Source of the DNA: Dryocola clanedunensis subsp. sulfonylureivorans
GTDB lineage: Bacteria > Pseudomonadota > Gammaproteobacteria > Enterobacterales > Enterobacteriaceae
Assembly (NCBI RefSeq): GCF_016756775.1
Contig: NZ_JAERMU010000013.1
Coordinates: forward strand, 1 to 64,000
DNA: 64,000 nucleotides
Direction: 5' to 3'
Positions within the stretch are counted from its first letter, which is position 1; each line of letters opens with the position of its first letter. Positions 25,689 to 34,761 of this stretch are shown here, one piece after another. The translations under genes and the position numbers were made by a program. The notes beneath the pieces were generated by a model. The model was not told the origin of the DNA. It saw only the letters and a program-made list of their open reading frames with translations, and made no database searches.

Positions 25689-26747
25689 TTACTTGCTTTC
25701 AGGCAACACGATATTGCTGTCCGCCAGCGTCCCCATTTGGTTAGACATCGCGCATGCCGCATCAACGATATGCATCGCCAGCGCCGCGCCGCTGCCTTCG
25801 CCGAGGCGCATACCCATCTGCAAATATGGCTCAAGCCCAAGTGCCTTTAACGCAATCTGCGCGCCCTTCTCTGCCGACTGGTGCGAAGGGATGAGATAGT
25901 CGCGAACGCCCGGTGCGATAGCACAGGCGGCCAGCGCCGAGGCATAAGAAAGATAACCATCAAGCACCACCGGCAGCCCTGCTGCTGCCGCGCCCAGCAT
26001 CACGCCGGTCATCCCTGCCAGATCGAATCCGCCGACCTTCGCCAGCACGTCGATACCGTCATGAGCATCAGGTTGGTTAATCTCCAGCGCCCGGCGAACC
26101 ACGGCGACTTTATTGGCCATTTTGTCACCCGGCAGATTTGCGCCCATGCCTACGGTTTGCAGCGGATCGCTGTCGGTAAAGACGCTCACCATGGCTGCCG
26201 CTGGCGTGGTGTTTGCCATACCCAGCTCGCCAACGCCGAACAAGCGTACGCCTTCCGCCGCTTTCGCCAGCGTCAGTTTCGCCGTTGCCAGCAGCAACTC
26301 TTCCGCCTGCTGGCGTGACATGGCTGGCCCCTGCGCGATGTTGCCGCAGCCACGAGCGACTTTCATGTTCAGCACGCCCGGCAGCGGCTCGCTGTCCACC
26401 CCGACATCGACCACGGTAACCTCTGCGCCCGCCAGCGCGCCCAGCACGCATACGCCCGTAGTATGACGAGTCATATTCATGGTCTGAATCGCGGTGACCA
26501 TCTGCGGTGCAACCGCAACGCCTTCGGCATACACGCCGTGATCCGCACACATCACCAGAATCGCCTTGCGCTGCGTGTCCAGGCCATCTTTCATCCCCGA
26601 CATTCCCGCAAGCTGCACGGCAAGAGACTCCAGGCGACCGAGACTTCCCTGAGGTTTCAAAAGACCGTCGATATGCTGCTGTGCATCTGCCATTTTGTCG
26701 TGGTTGAGCGGAGCAATTGCCGCCAGAAGTGAAGCCAGTGTCTGCAT
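25689..26747 (-). CDS. cobT: Nicotinate-nucleotide--dimethylbenzimidazole phosphoribosyltransferase CobT
   Basis: 352 residues. It makes alpha-ribazole phosphate from dimethylbenzimidazole and nicotinate mononucleotide for the lower ligand of cobalamin. Recognisable: [25 protein letters not shown] and the catalytic-glutamate loop [11 protein letters not shown] near residue 317. Last gene of cbiP-cobU-cobS-cobT, as in the Salmonella cob operon end. The gap to cobS is 30 bp. Confidence 0.96.
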   Translation of the reverse strand: MQTLASLLAAIAPLNHDKMADAQQHIDGLLKPQGSLGRLESLAVQLAGMSGMKDGLDTQRKAILVMCADHGVYAEGVAVAPQMVTAIQTMNMTRHTTGVCVLGALAGAEVTVVDVGVDSEPLPGVLNMKVARGCGNIAQGPAMSRQQAEELLLATAKLTLAKAAEGVRLFGVGELGMANTTPAAAMVSVFTDSDPLQTVGMGANLPGDKMANKVAVVRRALEINQPDAHDGIDVLAKVGGFDLAGMTGVMLGAAAAGLPVVLDGYLSYASALAACAIAPGVRDYLIPSHQSAEKGAQIALKALGLEPYLQMGMRLGEGSGAALAMHIVDAACAMSNQMGTLADSNIVLPESK

Positions 26748-26777
26748 TGATTTCTTCTCTGTACAGTTGAGCGGACG

Positions 26778-27521
26778 CTAAAGCAGCGCCAGCAGGAAAA
26801 CCACTTCGCCTAATTCAATAGCCGCACCGAGCGTATCGCCCGTATGGCCTCCCAGCGTCCGGCGCAGCGCCCAGGCAAATGCCATCATCGCAGCAAGCGT
26901 AATAGCGAAGGCCCAGATACCGGCCACCGGCACCAGCAGGACGCACAAAAGCGCTCCGCACGCCAGCGTGACGGCTGTCTGCATCCCGCTGACCTTGCCA
27001 ATAAACAGGTTGCCCATGCCGGATTCTCTGGCGTATTTCTGACGATACATCAGCATCACGCAGGCAGCCCTTCCCGCGACCGAAGCCCCAGCCAGCACGC
27101 CGAGCATGTTGTTACCGCGTAAAGATAACTCGCTGACCAGCAGCACCTTAGCAAACAGCACGAAGATCAGCGCCAGGCCACCGTGCGTGCCAAGGCGGCT
27201 GTCGCGCATGATCTCCAGCATTTTTTCTCTGGTTCGGGCCGAAAAAACGCCGTCGAAGGTATCGGCGAGGCCGTCGAGATGAAAGCCCCCGGTCAGCAAA
27301 GCCAGCGCCAGAACATAGCCCAGCGCTGCCAGCGGCAGGCCGCTCCAGGGTTGCAGGACCATAAAGACCAGGCCGGCAAGACTGCCCAACAGCAGGCCGA
27401 CGAAGGGGAAGGTGATAATACCGCGCACGTACTGGTTAACCTCAAGCCCCTGCGACCAGCGGCCTGGCACCGGTAAACGGCTCATAAACTGCAGCATGGC
27501 GAAGAACAAACGGAAGATCAT
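26778..27521 (-). CDS. cobS: Adenosylcobinamide-GDP ribazoletransferase CobS
   Basis: 247 residues, an integral membrane enzyme with several hydrophobic helices. It joins AdoCbi-GDP with alpha-ribazole(-phosphate) to give adenosylcobalamin (phosphate). The family motif [14 protein letters not shown] (Asp-rich, metal binding) lies at about residues 78-91. It overlaps cobU by 4 nt. Confidence 0.96.
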   Translation of the reverse strand: MIFRLFFAMLQFMSRLPVPGRWSQGLEVNQYVRGIITFPFVGLLLGSLAGLVFMVLQPWSGLPLAALGYVLALALLTGGFHLDGLADTFDGVFSARTREKMLEIMRDSRLGTHGGLALIFVLFAKVLLVSELSLRGNNMLGVLAGASVAGRAACVMLMYRQKYARESGMGNLFIGKVSGMQTAVTLACGALLCVLLVPVAGIWAFAITLAAMMAFAWALRRTLGGHTGDTLGAAIELGEVVFLLALL

Positions 27522-28060
27522 TTTATTTTCACTCCTATCCCTGAGACCACCAGCCAGACCGCTTCGGCCTGCGCTGCCAGACGCTGATTTACCCTACCCG
27601 CAATATCCCGGAAATACCGTGCCAGACGGTTCTCCGGCACGATGCCCATCCCCACTTCATTGGTCACCAGATACACCGGCGCCGGACAAGTCGCACAGGC
27701 AGCAAGCAGCCCATCAATGTGTTGATTGACCTGCTGCTCTAAAAAGCCGAACTCCCACTCCTCTTCCGGCACGCCGTTCGCGGCGTCGTACATGACGTTG
27801 GTGATAAGCGTAGTGATGCACTCCAGCAGTATTGCCTCACCCGGATCGTTATCCGGGCCAATCAGGGACTGCCAGCCACGATATTGTTCAACGGTGCGCC
27901 AGTGCGCGGGACGTGAAGCGCGGTGGTGGGCAATGCGCTCCGCCATCTCCGGGTCGAGGATTTTTGAGGTGGCGATATAAAGCACGCGCTCACTGGCAGA
28001 AACGAGCCGCTCGGCATGGCTGCTTTTGCCGCTGCGCGCGCCGCCGGTAATCAGGTACAT
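27518..28060 (-). CDS. cobU: Adenosylcobinamide kinase/guanylyltransferase CobU
   Basis: 180 residues. A P-loop GGARSGKS at residues about 6-13 opens the protein, and [24 protein letters not shown] (ends VYLVTNEVG and LARYFRD) is the conserved C-terminal part. It phosphorylates adenosylcobinamide and transfers GMP to it. The ancestral cbiP stop (28051) overlapped its start by 10 bp. The present frameshifted cbiP overlaps it by 71 bp, which could change translational coupling. Confidence 0.96.
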   Translation of the reverse strand: MYLITGGARSGKSSHAERLVSASERVLYIATSKILDPEMAERIAHHRASRPAHWRTVEQYRGWQSLIGPDNDPGEAILLECITTLITNVMYDAANGVPEEEWEFGFLEQQVNQHIDGLLAACATCPAPVYLVTNEVGMGIVPENRLARYFRDIAGRVNQRLAAQAEAVWLVVSGIGVKIK

Positions 28061-29570
28061 GGTTGCTCCTGGTGCTCATGCATAATCTGATAAATACGCG
28101 CAATATCGATATTCTCGCGCATTGCGCTGGCAAGGATGTCGAACTGCTGCTGCTATAATCAAACCGCTCGCCGCTCCATGCCGCAAGCCCCTTACGAACA
28201 CGCAGATTGTCGATGAGCGCCCGGGTAAACTCCCCATTATCAAATATGCCGTGCAGATAGGTTCCCAGAACGTTTCCTGACTCATCTGTAGCGCCGTCCA
28301 GGCTGTCGTAAGGCTGGGCGTTGCAGACCTCCAGCCGGGCGAAAGGCCGGACATGCGGCCCGCGCTGCGTTTCACCCATATGGATTTCGTAGCCTGCAAT
28401 ATCGTAAGCCATTTCTGCGCTAATACCGCCTGGCAGCGTCTGCCCCACCACGCGAGTGGTTGTTTTCACGCTGGCAAAATGGGTCGTCACATCCAGCAGC
28501 CCAACACCCGGCATTTCAGCCAGCCCGGACTCCACGCCATCGTAGATATGCCTGCCAAGCATCTGGTAGCCGCCGCAAATCCCCACAACCATGCCGCCGG
28601 AGCGATGATGAGCATGTAATGTTGGCTCCAGCCCTCGCTCGCGCAGCCACCGCAAATCGCTTAAGGTGTTTTTGCTGCCGGGAAGGATGATGAGATCGCA
28701 GTTCTCTAGCTCATGAGGTTGGGTAACGTAGCGCAGGCGCACGTCCGGCTGGGCAGCCAGCGCGTTAAAATCTGTGAAATTAGACATGTACGGCAGCTGA
28801 ATGACCACCACGTCGATATCTTTGGGCGTGATTTCGTCGTATTTACCGCGTTCAAGCACCACGCTGTCTTCATCTTCCAGATCGACCTTCAGCCACGGCA
28901 TGACGCCCAGCACCGGCACGCCGGTGAGCGCTTCGATTTGCTCAACGCCCGAATAGAGCAGGGCTTTGTCGCCCCGAAATTTATTGATGATGACGCCCTT
29001 CACACGCCATTTTTCATGCGCGAGAAGAAGGGCAATCGTACCGTAGATCGCCGCAAACACGCCGCCCCGGTCGATATCCGCCACCAGAATGACAGGGCAT
29101 TCGGCCAGCTCCGCCATCCCCATATTGACGATATCGCGGTCGCGAAGGTTGATTTCCGCCGGGCTGCCCGCCCCTTCCAGCACCATAACGTCATATTCAG
29201 AGGCTAAGGACTGGTACGTTTGTTGGATCTGCGCACGGAGCTGCGGTTTGTAATTATGGTAGCTCACCGCGTCCATGTTACTGGCCACCTTCCCCATCAG
29301 CACCACCTGCGCCTGACAATCGCTGGTTGGTTTAAGCAGCACGGGGTTCATGCGCACGTCCGGCGCAATACCAGCCGCTTCGGCCTGGAAGATCTGCGCC
29401 CTGCCCATCTCTTTGCCGTCTGGCGTAATCCCTGAGTTAAGGGCCATGTTTTGCGATTTAAAAGGCGCGGTACGCAGACTATCCTGGGCAAAAATACGGC
29501 ACAGACCGGCCACCAGCACGCTTTTCCCTACATCAGATGCGGTTCCCTGAATCATGACAGCGGCAGACAT
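27990..29570 (-). CDS. cbiP: Cobyric acid synthase CbiP with frameshifted C-terminus
   Basis: 526 residues from the ATG at 29570 (AAGGAG 7 nt upstream). The N-terminal ATPase part ([30 protein letters not shown]) and glutamine-amidotransferase part ([19 protein letters not shown]) are intact. After FDY (about residue 475) the reading frame shifts at 28153-28154. The expected ending [14 protein letters not shown]... is present in another frame down to a stop at 28051. Relative to the recalled Salmonella sequence a net 10 nt are missing. The current frame runs on with a serine/arginine-rich tail into cobU. CbiP amidates adenosylcobyrinate diamide; no other cbi gene adjoins it, so it may be decaying. 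Confidence 0.85.
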   Translation of the reverse strand: MSAAVMIQGTASDVGKSVLVAGLCRIFAQDSLRTAPFKSQNMALNSGITPDGKEMGRAQIFQAEAAGIAPDVRMNPVLLKPTSDCQAQVVLMGKVASNMDAVSYHNYKPQLRAQIQQTYQSLASEYDVMVLEGAGSPAEINLRDRDIVNMGMAELAECPVILVADIDRGGVFAAIYGTIALLLAHEKWRVKGVIINKFRGDKALLYSGVEQIEALTGVPVLGVMPWLKVDLEDEDSVVLERGKYDEITPKDIDVVVIQLPYMSNFTDFNALAAQPDVRLRYVTQPHELENCDLIILPGSKNTLSDLRWLRERGLEPTLHAHHRSGGMVVGICGGYQMLGRHIYDGVESGLAEMPGVGLLDVTTHFASVKTTTRVVGQTLPGGISAEMAYDIAGYEIHMGETQRGPHVRPFARLEVCNAQPYDSLDGATDESGNVLGTYLHGIFDNGEFTRALIDNLRVRKGLAAWSGERFDYSSSSSTSLPAQCARISILRVFIRLCMSTRSNHVPDYRRRAQRQKQPCRAARFCQ

Positions 29571-29610
29571 CCCGACTCCTTAATAGAAGGTTTGAAAGGC
29601 AGACGTAAAA

Positions 29611-29793
29611 AAACCGCCGGACCGGCGGTTTCAGACTGGTGACAAACCTAAAGCGAATGAATTTCGCAAAGATCTCACCGAATAAATAATCAGGAAAATC
29701 AATTCATTGATTTTCGCCTGCTTACCACAAAGAAGGAAAAACCACGCTTTTTCCTTCTTTGTCAGCCATCTAAAACCGCCGGACCGGCGGTTT
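29611..29793. repeat. Terminator-bracketed intergenic repeat, copy B (complete)
   Basis: Body 29632-29772, 141 bp. Terminal inverted repeats are CAGACTGGTGACAAA on the left and TTTGTCAGCCATCTA on the right. Inside are a small GCGAA/TTCGC hairpin, the GAAAATCAAT/ATTGATTTTC palindrome and a long stem around GAAGGAAAAA/TTTTTCCTTC. It is flanked by two direct 21-bp copies of a hairpin built on CCGCCGGACCGGCGG (29611-29631 and 29773-29793). It lies between cbiP and tmaR, so both hairpins follow tmaR on the minus strand; the distal one has a run of seven T and is the stronger terminator. Confidence 0.92.
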
Positions 29794-29816
29794 TAAAGAC
29801 TTCAGAACAGCAGAAC

Positions 29817-30137
29817 TTAGTCTGCTTTCAGCTCGCCCATAGTTTTGAGCTTTTTGGAAATTTCACGACGCTCTTTAGACAGCTCAGCGTTCTTGATGAT
29901 GTAGTCATCCACGCGGTCTTCATAGTCGGTTTTCATGCTGGCAATGATACCCTGGATAGCTTCGATGCTCATACCAGGCTTGATGTAGTCACTCAGGTTG
30001 TCCAGCAGCAGAACGCGTTTTGAGTTATCGCGGATCTTTTTCTCAACGTCCTGGATTTCACGTTGCAGCTTGTTCTTACGGCGGAACAGACGCACAAATT
30101 CCAGAACGTCCTGGAATGAAGGCTTAATATTTTCCAT
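29817..30137 (-). CDS. tmaR: PTS system regulator TmaR (YeeX)
   Basis: 106 residues, highly charged and mostly helical (coiled-coil-like [36 protein letters not shown], given as ends YIIKNAEL and REISKKLK). It matches E. coli YeeX, renamed TmaR, a cell-pole protein that recruits phosphorylated EI and controls sugar uptake. Its place between cobU and yeeA/sbmC matches E. coli. A strong terminator set (copy B repeat) follows it. Confidence 0.93.
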   Translation of the reverse strand: MENIKPSFQDVLEFVRLFRRKNKLQREIQDVEKKIRDNSKRVLLLDNLSDYIKPGMSIEAIQGIIASMKTDYEDRVDDYIIKNAELSKERREISKKLKTMGELKAD

Positions 30138-30294
30138 TTTTACACCCCTGCTAATTCATACTCGGATTCATTAAGACAACAGCCACCATAGTGGTAGCGG
30201 CTGCCGTTGACAATAATTTATCGGTCGCTTGCCCTATCTTAACCTCAAATAGTGCTGAATCGAAACCAGCATTGTAAAAGCTGATGTTTGCGCA

Positions 30295-31353
30295 CTATTT
30301 TCTGAGCGCCCGACAGATGAGCTGCGACAGTAATTCCAGCTGGCGGGCCAGCTCCAGACTCAACCACACATAACCGTGAATCGGCGTCTCCTGTAGCGCG
30401 TTACCCTGCCCCTCCTGCATCAGCAGCCGGAGTTCGCTGGTAATTTCGGAGAGCTTTTCTGTATTGGCCGCAATGGGGGACGGATTCCCCTCCTGTAAGG
30501 CCAGGGCAATGGCCTGCAATGTCTTTTGCGTCATTTGCTGCGTGTCGCGCAGCGTACGGGCATTGATCATCAAAAAGTGGCTGGCACGCGAAGCCCACCA
30601 GGCATTAATTTGCAGCTCTAGCGTACAGATCATATTGCGGCTAACTTTTTGAATCGCTTCAAGAATAGACTTCTGGATACGCGTCTCTTTGCTGGCAGGG
30701 CCTATCAGCGAACGCATTTTCACCACGTCATTGAGAATATTAAGCAGCGGTTTCTCAAGGCGCGGACGCTCAAGCAAATTGGGCGAAAAGCCAGCGTTAT
30801 AGATACGGCCAAAAGCGGTGACAAAGTTTGCCATCTGGATTCGCCAGTGGATGAACGCCCGTTGAGGATAGATGCTGGTGAAAAGCATCGCCAGCAGCGA
30901 ACCAAAAATGACGTCGCCACTTCGCCAGAGCGCAAGCTCCATATTGCCCGCGGGGGCACCAATGACCACGGAAAGGGTAATACCAATCAGCAGAGCCTGA
31001 TAGGGCCGCTTGCCTAGCGCCAGATACCCGCACAAGAACATGGCAACGGCGCACCAGATGAGCATCAACGGCAGTGAATAAAGTTCAAGGCGTAGCGCGA
31101 CCAGCCCGAGCGCGGCACCAAATATCGTGCCGCCGATGCGCTCAAACGCGCGGGGAACCACGTTGCCCCAGAAAGAGATAGGCCCCATCACGACGACAAG
31201 CGTAATCAATGGCCAGGTGCCTTCAGGCACGTCCAGCAGGCGCACGATAAGAAAAGTAAGCACAAAGGCTAAAGCGATGCGGATGCCATGCACCGTTCGG
31301 TAATGGCCGTAGACACGCATTTCAAGGGGGCTGAGTGATTTATCGGGGCGCAC
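30295..31353 (-). CDS. yeeA: Inner-membrane FUSC-family transporter YeeA
   Basis: 352 residues when started at the GTG at 31353, which has GGAG 6 nt upstream and gives exactly the E. coli YeeA length. A longer frame to 31404 covers a hairpin and lacks support. Six or so membrane helices lie in the first 165 residues (GTWPLITLVVVMGPISFWGNVVPRAFERIGG, ends GTWPLITLV and RAFERIGG), followed by a cytoplasmic helical domain. FUSC/aromatic-acid-exporter-like family; substrate unknown. Confidence 0.92.
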   Translation of the reverse strand: MRPDKSLSPLEMRVYGHYRTVHGIRIALAFVLTFLIVRLLDVPEGTWPLITLVVVMGPISFWGNVVPRAFERIGGTIFGAALGLVALRLELYSLPLMLIWCAVAMFLCGYLALGKRPYQALLIGITLSVVIGAPAGNMELALWRSGDVIFGSLLAMLFTSIYPQRAFIHWRIQMANFVTAFGRIYNAGFSPNLLERPRLEKPLLNILNDVVKMRSLIGPASKETRIQKSILEAIQKVSRNMICTLELQINAWWASRASHFLMINARTLRDTQQMTQKTLQAIALALQEGNPSPIAANTEKLSEITSELRLLMQEGQGNALQETPIHGYVWLSLELARQLELLSQLICRALRK

Positions 31354-31401
31354 ACCCGTCTCCAGAAACGAAAAGCGTAATTGTAACAGAGGAAAGCCAG
31401 A

Positions 31402-31427
31402 CACCCGAAATACGTGGCTTTCGGGTG
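31402..31427. other. Hairpin in the sbmC-yeeA gap
   Basis: 9-bp perfect stem CACCCGAAA/TTTCGGGTG with an 8-nt loop, upstream of the yeeA start and downstream of sbmC. No T tract follows on the minus strand, so it may be an attenuator or a weak terminator. Confidence 0.45.
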
Positions 31428-31482
31428 TTTGGGTTAGATCAATCTACAGCGTAATAATGCGCTTGCTTTTATCGGCAATATA

Positions 31483-31953
31483 TCAATTTTTACTGGAAAC
31501 GGAGATATACATATCGATATCCCACGCGCCGCTTTGCGTTCCGTCGTTCAGGTAGTGCTCAAAACACGGTTTTCCAGTCACTGCATAGCGCGAATCAGCC
31601 AGCAGTTTTTCAAAGAACAGGTTCCATGGTTTTGCGAAATCGTTGTCTTCCACTCTGGCGCGAGCCACGGCGTACTGCCCGCCTTCGATATGGGTGGTGA
31701 TCACGCCCTCGCTGTTTTCTGGCACCTCAAAGTCTTCGGCGATGGCGATAGTCGTGTCACACCGCAGTTTTTCTGCCGGTACAACTTCAGGATTGTCGTA
31801 ATAGACGGCGAGCCATTCAGTTTCAGGTACCTGATGGGCTCGTATCCACATACCGAGCTGCTCAAATCCCTGATGAACCGTTTTTTCCCATGGGCCAACC
31901 ATATGAAAACCGGCGACTTTCTTTTGCGTAACCTGCTTTATCGTGAATTCCAT
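31483..31953 (-). CDS. sbmC: DNA gyrase inhibitor SbmC (GyrI)
   Basis: 156 residues, matching E. coli SbmC (157). GyrI-like fold with KVAGFHMVGPWEKTV at the N-terminus, TEWLAVYYDNPEVVP in the middle and the C-terminal FEHYLNDGTQSGAWDIDMYI motif (ends FEHYLNDG and WDIDMYI). In E. coli it protects gyrase from microcin B17, CcdB and quinolones and is SOS-induced; I did not find a clear LexA box. Gene order tmaR-yeeA-sbmC-dacD is conserved. Confidence 0.95.
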   Translation of the reverse strand: MEFTIKQVTQKKVAGFHMVGPWEKTVHQGFEQLGMWIRAHQVPETEWLAVYYDNPEVVPAEKLRCDTTIAIAEDFEVPENSEGVITTHIEGGQYAVARARVEDNDFAKPWNLFFEKLLADSRYAVTGKPCFEHYLNDGTQSGAWDIDMYISVSSKN

Positions 31954-32070
31954 AGCCTCTCCTCATCGGATTAATTAACTGTATATTTATACACCACCAT
32001 TCGTCCGTAGCGTATCCGTCCGTTAATCATTTAAGAGTAATATGCGAGCAGGATCGCGTTTAAAAAAGAT

Positions 32071-32101
32071 AAAAAAACGGGTGGAGATCGCTCCCCACCC
32101 G
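32071..32101 (-). terminator. Intrinsic terminator of dacD
   Basis: On the minus strand, stem CGGGTGG/CCACCCG with an inner GAG/CTC extension, followed by seven T. It lies 21 bp after the dacD stop. Confidence 0.85.
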
Positions 32102-32121
32102 CCATTCCTTCTCAGGGGAAA

Positions 32122-33288
32122 TCAAAACTTGCGGTGTAAGTAGTCGCTCAGGCGTGAGAACGTGCCGCCCTTCTGCACTTCGTTTAGCGTCACCAGCGGC
32201 CAGTGGGCAATGAGCTTATCGCGATCGAAGAGTTCAATCTCACCCACGCGTTTATTTGCCGCCAGCGGCGCTTCCATATCCTGGCGATCGAGCACGTATT
32301 TGGCCTTGATATTTGGCACTTCTGATTTTGGCAGCGCCAGATAAACATCCTGTCCAGGCCCGACATCCACCGTCTCTTTGTCACCGTACCAGATATGTTC
32401 GGTGCCAATTTTTTTACCTTTGTGCAGGATCTGCACCGTATCGAAATTGTCCTGGCCCCAGTGCAGCAGTTTGCGGGCCTGCTCCTCACGACCTTTGGAG
32501 CTTTCGGCTCCCATCACCACGGCAATCAGACGGCGCTGGCCCTGCACGCTGGAAGCAATCAGGTTGAAGCCGGCGCTGGCCGTATGGCCGGTCTTCAGGC
32601 CGTCGACGTTGAGCTTTTTATCCCACAGCAGCCCGTTACGGTTGTGCTGGGTAATGCCGTTCCAGGTGAGGCTCTTCTCACTGTACATATGATAAAACTC
32701 AGGCTCGCCATGAATAATGGCGCGGGACAGAACGGCAAGATCGTAAGCCGAACTGTGCTGGCCTGGCGCATCCAGACCGTGAACCGTTTCGAAATGCGTA
32801 TCCCGCAGGCCGAGCTTAGCCACATATTTGTTCATCAGCGCCACGAACTGAGGCTGACCGCCCGCCACGTAATCAGCAAGCGCCACGCAGGCATCGTTAC
32901 CCGAATCGATAATCAGGCCACGGCTAAGATCGTGAACGCTCAGCTTGTCGCCGGGCTTGAGGAACATCAGCGATGAGCCGTCAAAGACAGGGTTGCCCTT
33001 CGCCCAGGCGTCTTTACCTACGGTAACGATGTCATCACCACTGATGCGCTTGCTGTCAATGGCGCGGTCAATCACATACCCGGTCATAAGCTTAGTCAGA
33101 CTCGCCGGATTGCGCTGAACATGCTCATTGTTTGCCGTCAGGATCTGACCGGTGGTGTAATCCATTAAGACCCACGATCCTGCCTGAATTTGCGGCGGCT
33201 GAGGCCAGGAAGCGAAGGTGTTACCAGCAAAGGCAGAATGAGCTGACACTGTGAACAGACTCAGTGCGAGCAGCAGGCGGGTTTTCAA
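32122..33288 (-). CDS. dacD: D-alanyl-D-alanine carboxypeptidase DacD (PBP6b)
   Basis: 388 residues, the E. coli DacD length. Signal peptide 1-21 (ending HSAFA). Active-site motifs are SLTK (about residue 63), SGN (DSGNDACVAL) and KTG (GLKTGHT). The C-terminal amphipathic segment (FSRLSDYLHRKF) anchors it to the inner membrane. It trims the terminal D-Ala of peptidoglycan pentapeptides. It is divergent from the acyltransferase gene across 240 bp. Confidence 0.96.
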   Translation of the reverse strand: MKTRLLLALSLFTVSAHSAFAGNTFASWPQPPQIQAGSWVLMDYTTGQILTANNEHVQRNPASLTKLMTGYVIDRAIDSKRISGDDIVTVGKDAWAKGNPVFDGSSLMFLKPGDKLSVHDLSRGLIIDSGNDACVALADYVAGGQPQFVALMNKYVAKLGLRDTHFETVHGLDAPGQHSSAYDLAVLSRAIIHGEPEFYHMYSEKSLTWNGITQHNRNGLLWDKKLNVDGLKTGHTASAGFNLIASSVQGQRRLIAVVMGAESSKGREEQARKLLHWGQDNFDTVQILHKGKKIGTEHIWYGDKETVDVGPGQDVYLALPKSEVPNIKAKYVLDRQDMEAPLAANKRVGEIELFDRDKLIAHWPLVTLNEVQKGGTFSRLSDYLHRKF

Positions 33289-33529
33289 CGGGATATCCTC
33301 GGAAACATATTTTCAGCGGCTCGTTTTACGGGAAATCGATTTTTTTTGCGCAGAAAAATTGCAAGGAAATATGACATTTTCTCTATCCAATTAAGGGCAC
33401 CAGTGATCCATTGCACCGTCACCTCCGTATTTTCTGATAATACTTATTACTCTCACTCCTCTTATTGCCAGCTGTTCTATTCATTTATATCTTGCGCGTT
33501 TGCGTAATTTTTATTCTGAAGGTACCCGA

Positions 33530-34714
33530 ATGGTGCAAAGTAAGAGCTGGACGCCGGAACTTGAGGGTTTACGAGGGTTTGCCTCGCTATGGGTGCTGCT
33601 CGGGCATATTTGCCTGCTCACGCAATGCCCTATCCCGTTGCTTTACGATCCAGGAATGGGTGTGGATTTGTTTATCTTATTGTCGGGTTATCTGATGGCG
33701 AAAAATTATCAGGAGCGCGCCGAAAAAGAACCCTGGAATAGCGTAAATACCTGGCAAAAGTTTTGGTTAAGACGTTTATTCCGTATCGCCCCTCTGTATT
33801 ATTTACTGCTGATTGTGGCACTCATATTTGGGGCCTGGTTTGGTGAAATGCGCGAAATAATTTCCAACGCCTGGCCGACAACAACGACGTTAAGCAGCCG
33901 CTATGCAGATCGCTCCTTAATCAATATTTTTAGCCATTTAACTTTCGTGTTTGGCCTTATCCCCAGCTTATCTTACCGCACGGTATTACCAGACTGGAGT
34001 ATCGGGCTCGAGATGCAGTACTACCTGATTTTCCCGTTCATCATGCTGATTATTATGCGTTTTGGCTTTGCCATCAGCGCCGTGATGCTGATGCTGTTCT
34101 GCCTGGCGGCGCGCTGGCTGCTGCCTGACTATTTCAACGCCTTCCCAATGCCGTCGATGATCCTGATTAAACTCCCGCTTTTCCTCGCCGGGATGCTGAT
34201 TTCACAAGCGATACGACACAGGCAAATCCGCTATATGGGCCTGGCGCTGCTGGCCCCGGTGGTTGCCTGGCAAATGCGCATCGCTGAAAATCATCTGCGC
34301 CTGATAATGGAATGCCTGCTCATTGCAGGTATGACAGGCCTGCTGTGGCAGCCGCAGAAACGCACCCGGCTGACAGAACTCTTCAACTACCCACGTTATT
34401 TGCTGACGCGCCCGGTCAGCCTGTTCCTTGGTGACGTTTCTTATTCTGTCTATCTGCTGCACCTGATGATCGTCATCCCTGTCATCGGTCTGCTGGTTCA
34501 GACGACGGCCTTTAGCCATCTCCCCTCCTTTGTCCGTTTTATGGCGGCAGCTTGTTTGTGCCTGCCTGTGACCTACCTGATTGCCCTGGGGCTGTACCAT
34601 AAAGTTGAAAAGCCGGGGATTGCCCTGGGAAAACGCATGATTGGCAATCCGGCAGCGCAGCCGCAGCGCGAAGCGCGAAGCGCCCTGACGGTAGGTTTAC
34701 TTCTGATGCGTTAG
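33530..34714 (+). CDS. Acyltransferase-3 family membrane protein (OafA/YrhL type)
   Basis: 394 residues from the ATG at 33530 (GAAGGT 6 nt upstream; the longer frame would need a TTG). The N-terminal ELEGLRGFASLWVLLGH carries the family's catalytic-type RG and H, and LPDWSIGLEMQYYLIFP is the second conserved block. About ten membrane helices. Such proteins O-acetylate surface glycans such as O-antigen or exopolysaccharide. It lies between dacD and sbcB, where E. coli K-12 has no such gene, so it is an accessory insertion. Acceptor unknown; the O-antigen 15 kb away is a candidate. Confidence 0.85.
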   Translation: MVQSKSWTPELEGLRGFASLWVLLGHICLLTQCPIPLLYDPGMGVDLFILLSGYLMAKNYQERAEKEPWNSVNTWQKFWLRRLFRIAPLYYLLLIVALIFGAWFGEMREIISNAWPTTTTLSSRYADRSLINIFSHLTFVFGLIPSLSYRTVLPDWSIGLEMQYYLIFPFIMLIIMRFGFAISAVMLMLFCLAARWLLPDYFNAFPMPSMILIKLPLFLAGMLISQAIRHRQIRYMGLALLAPVVAWQMRIAENHLRLIMECLLIAGMTGLLWQPQKRTRLTELFNYPRYLLTRPVSLFLGDVSYSVYLLHLMIVIPVIGLLVQTTAFSHLPSFVRFMAAACLCLPVTYLIALGLYHKVEKPGIALGKRMIGNPAAQPQREARSALTVGLLLMR

Positions 34715-34720
34715 CAAATG

Positions 34721-34761
34721 AGTTACCATTGAGCCAGACTTTTTTCAGCTTAATGGTAACT
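34721..34761 (+). promoter_or_regulatory. 10-bp inverted repeat enclosing the sbcB start codon
   Basis: AGTTACCATT (34721-34730) and AATGGTAACT (34752-34761) are perfect complements with a 21-nt loop containing a T tract. The chosen sbcB ATG (34753-34755) is inside the right arm. In an RNA reading through from the acyltransferase, the start codon would be base-paired. Confidence 0.6.
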
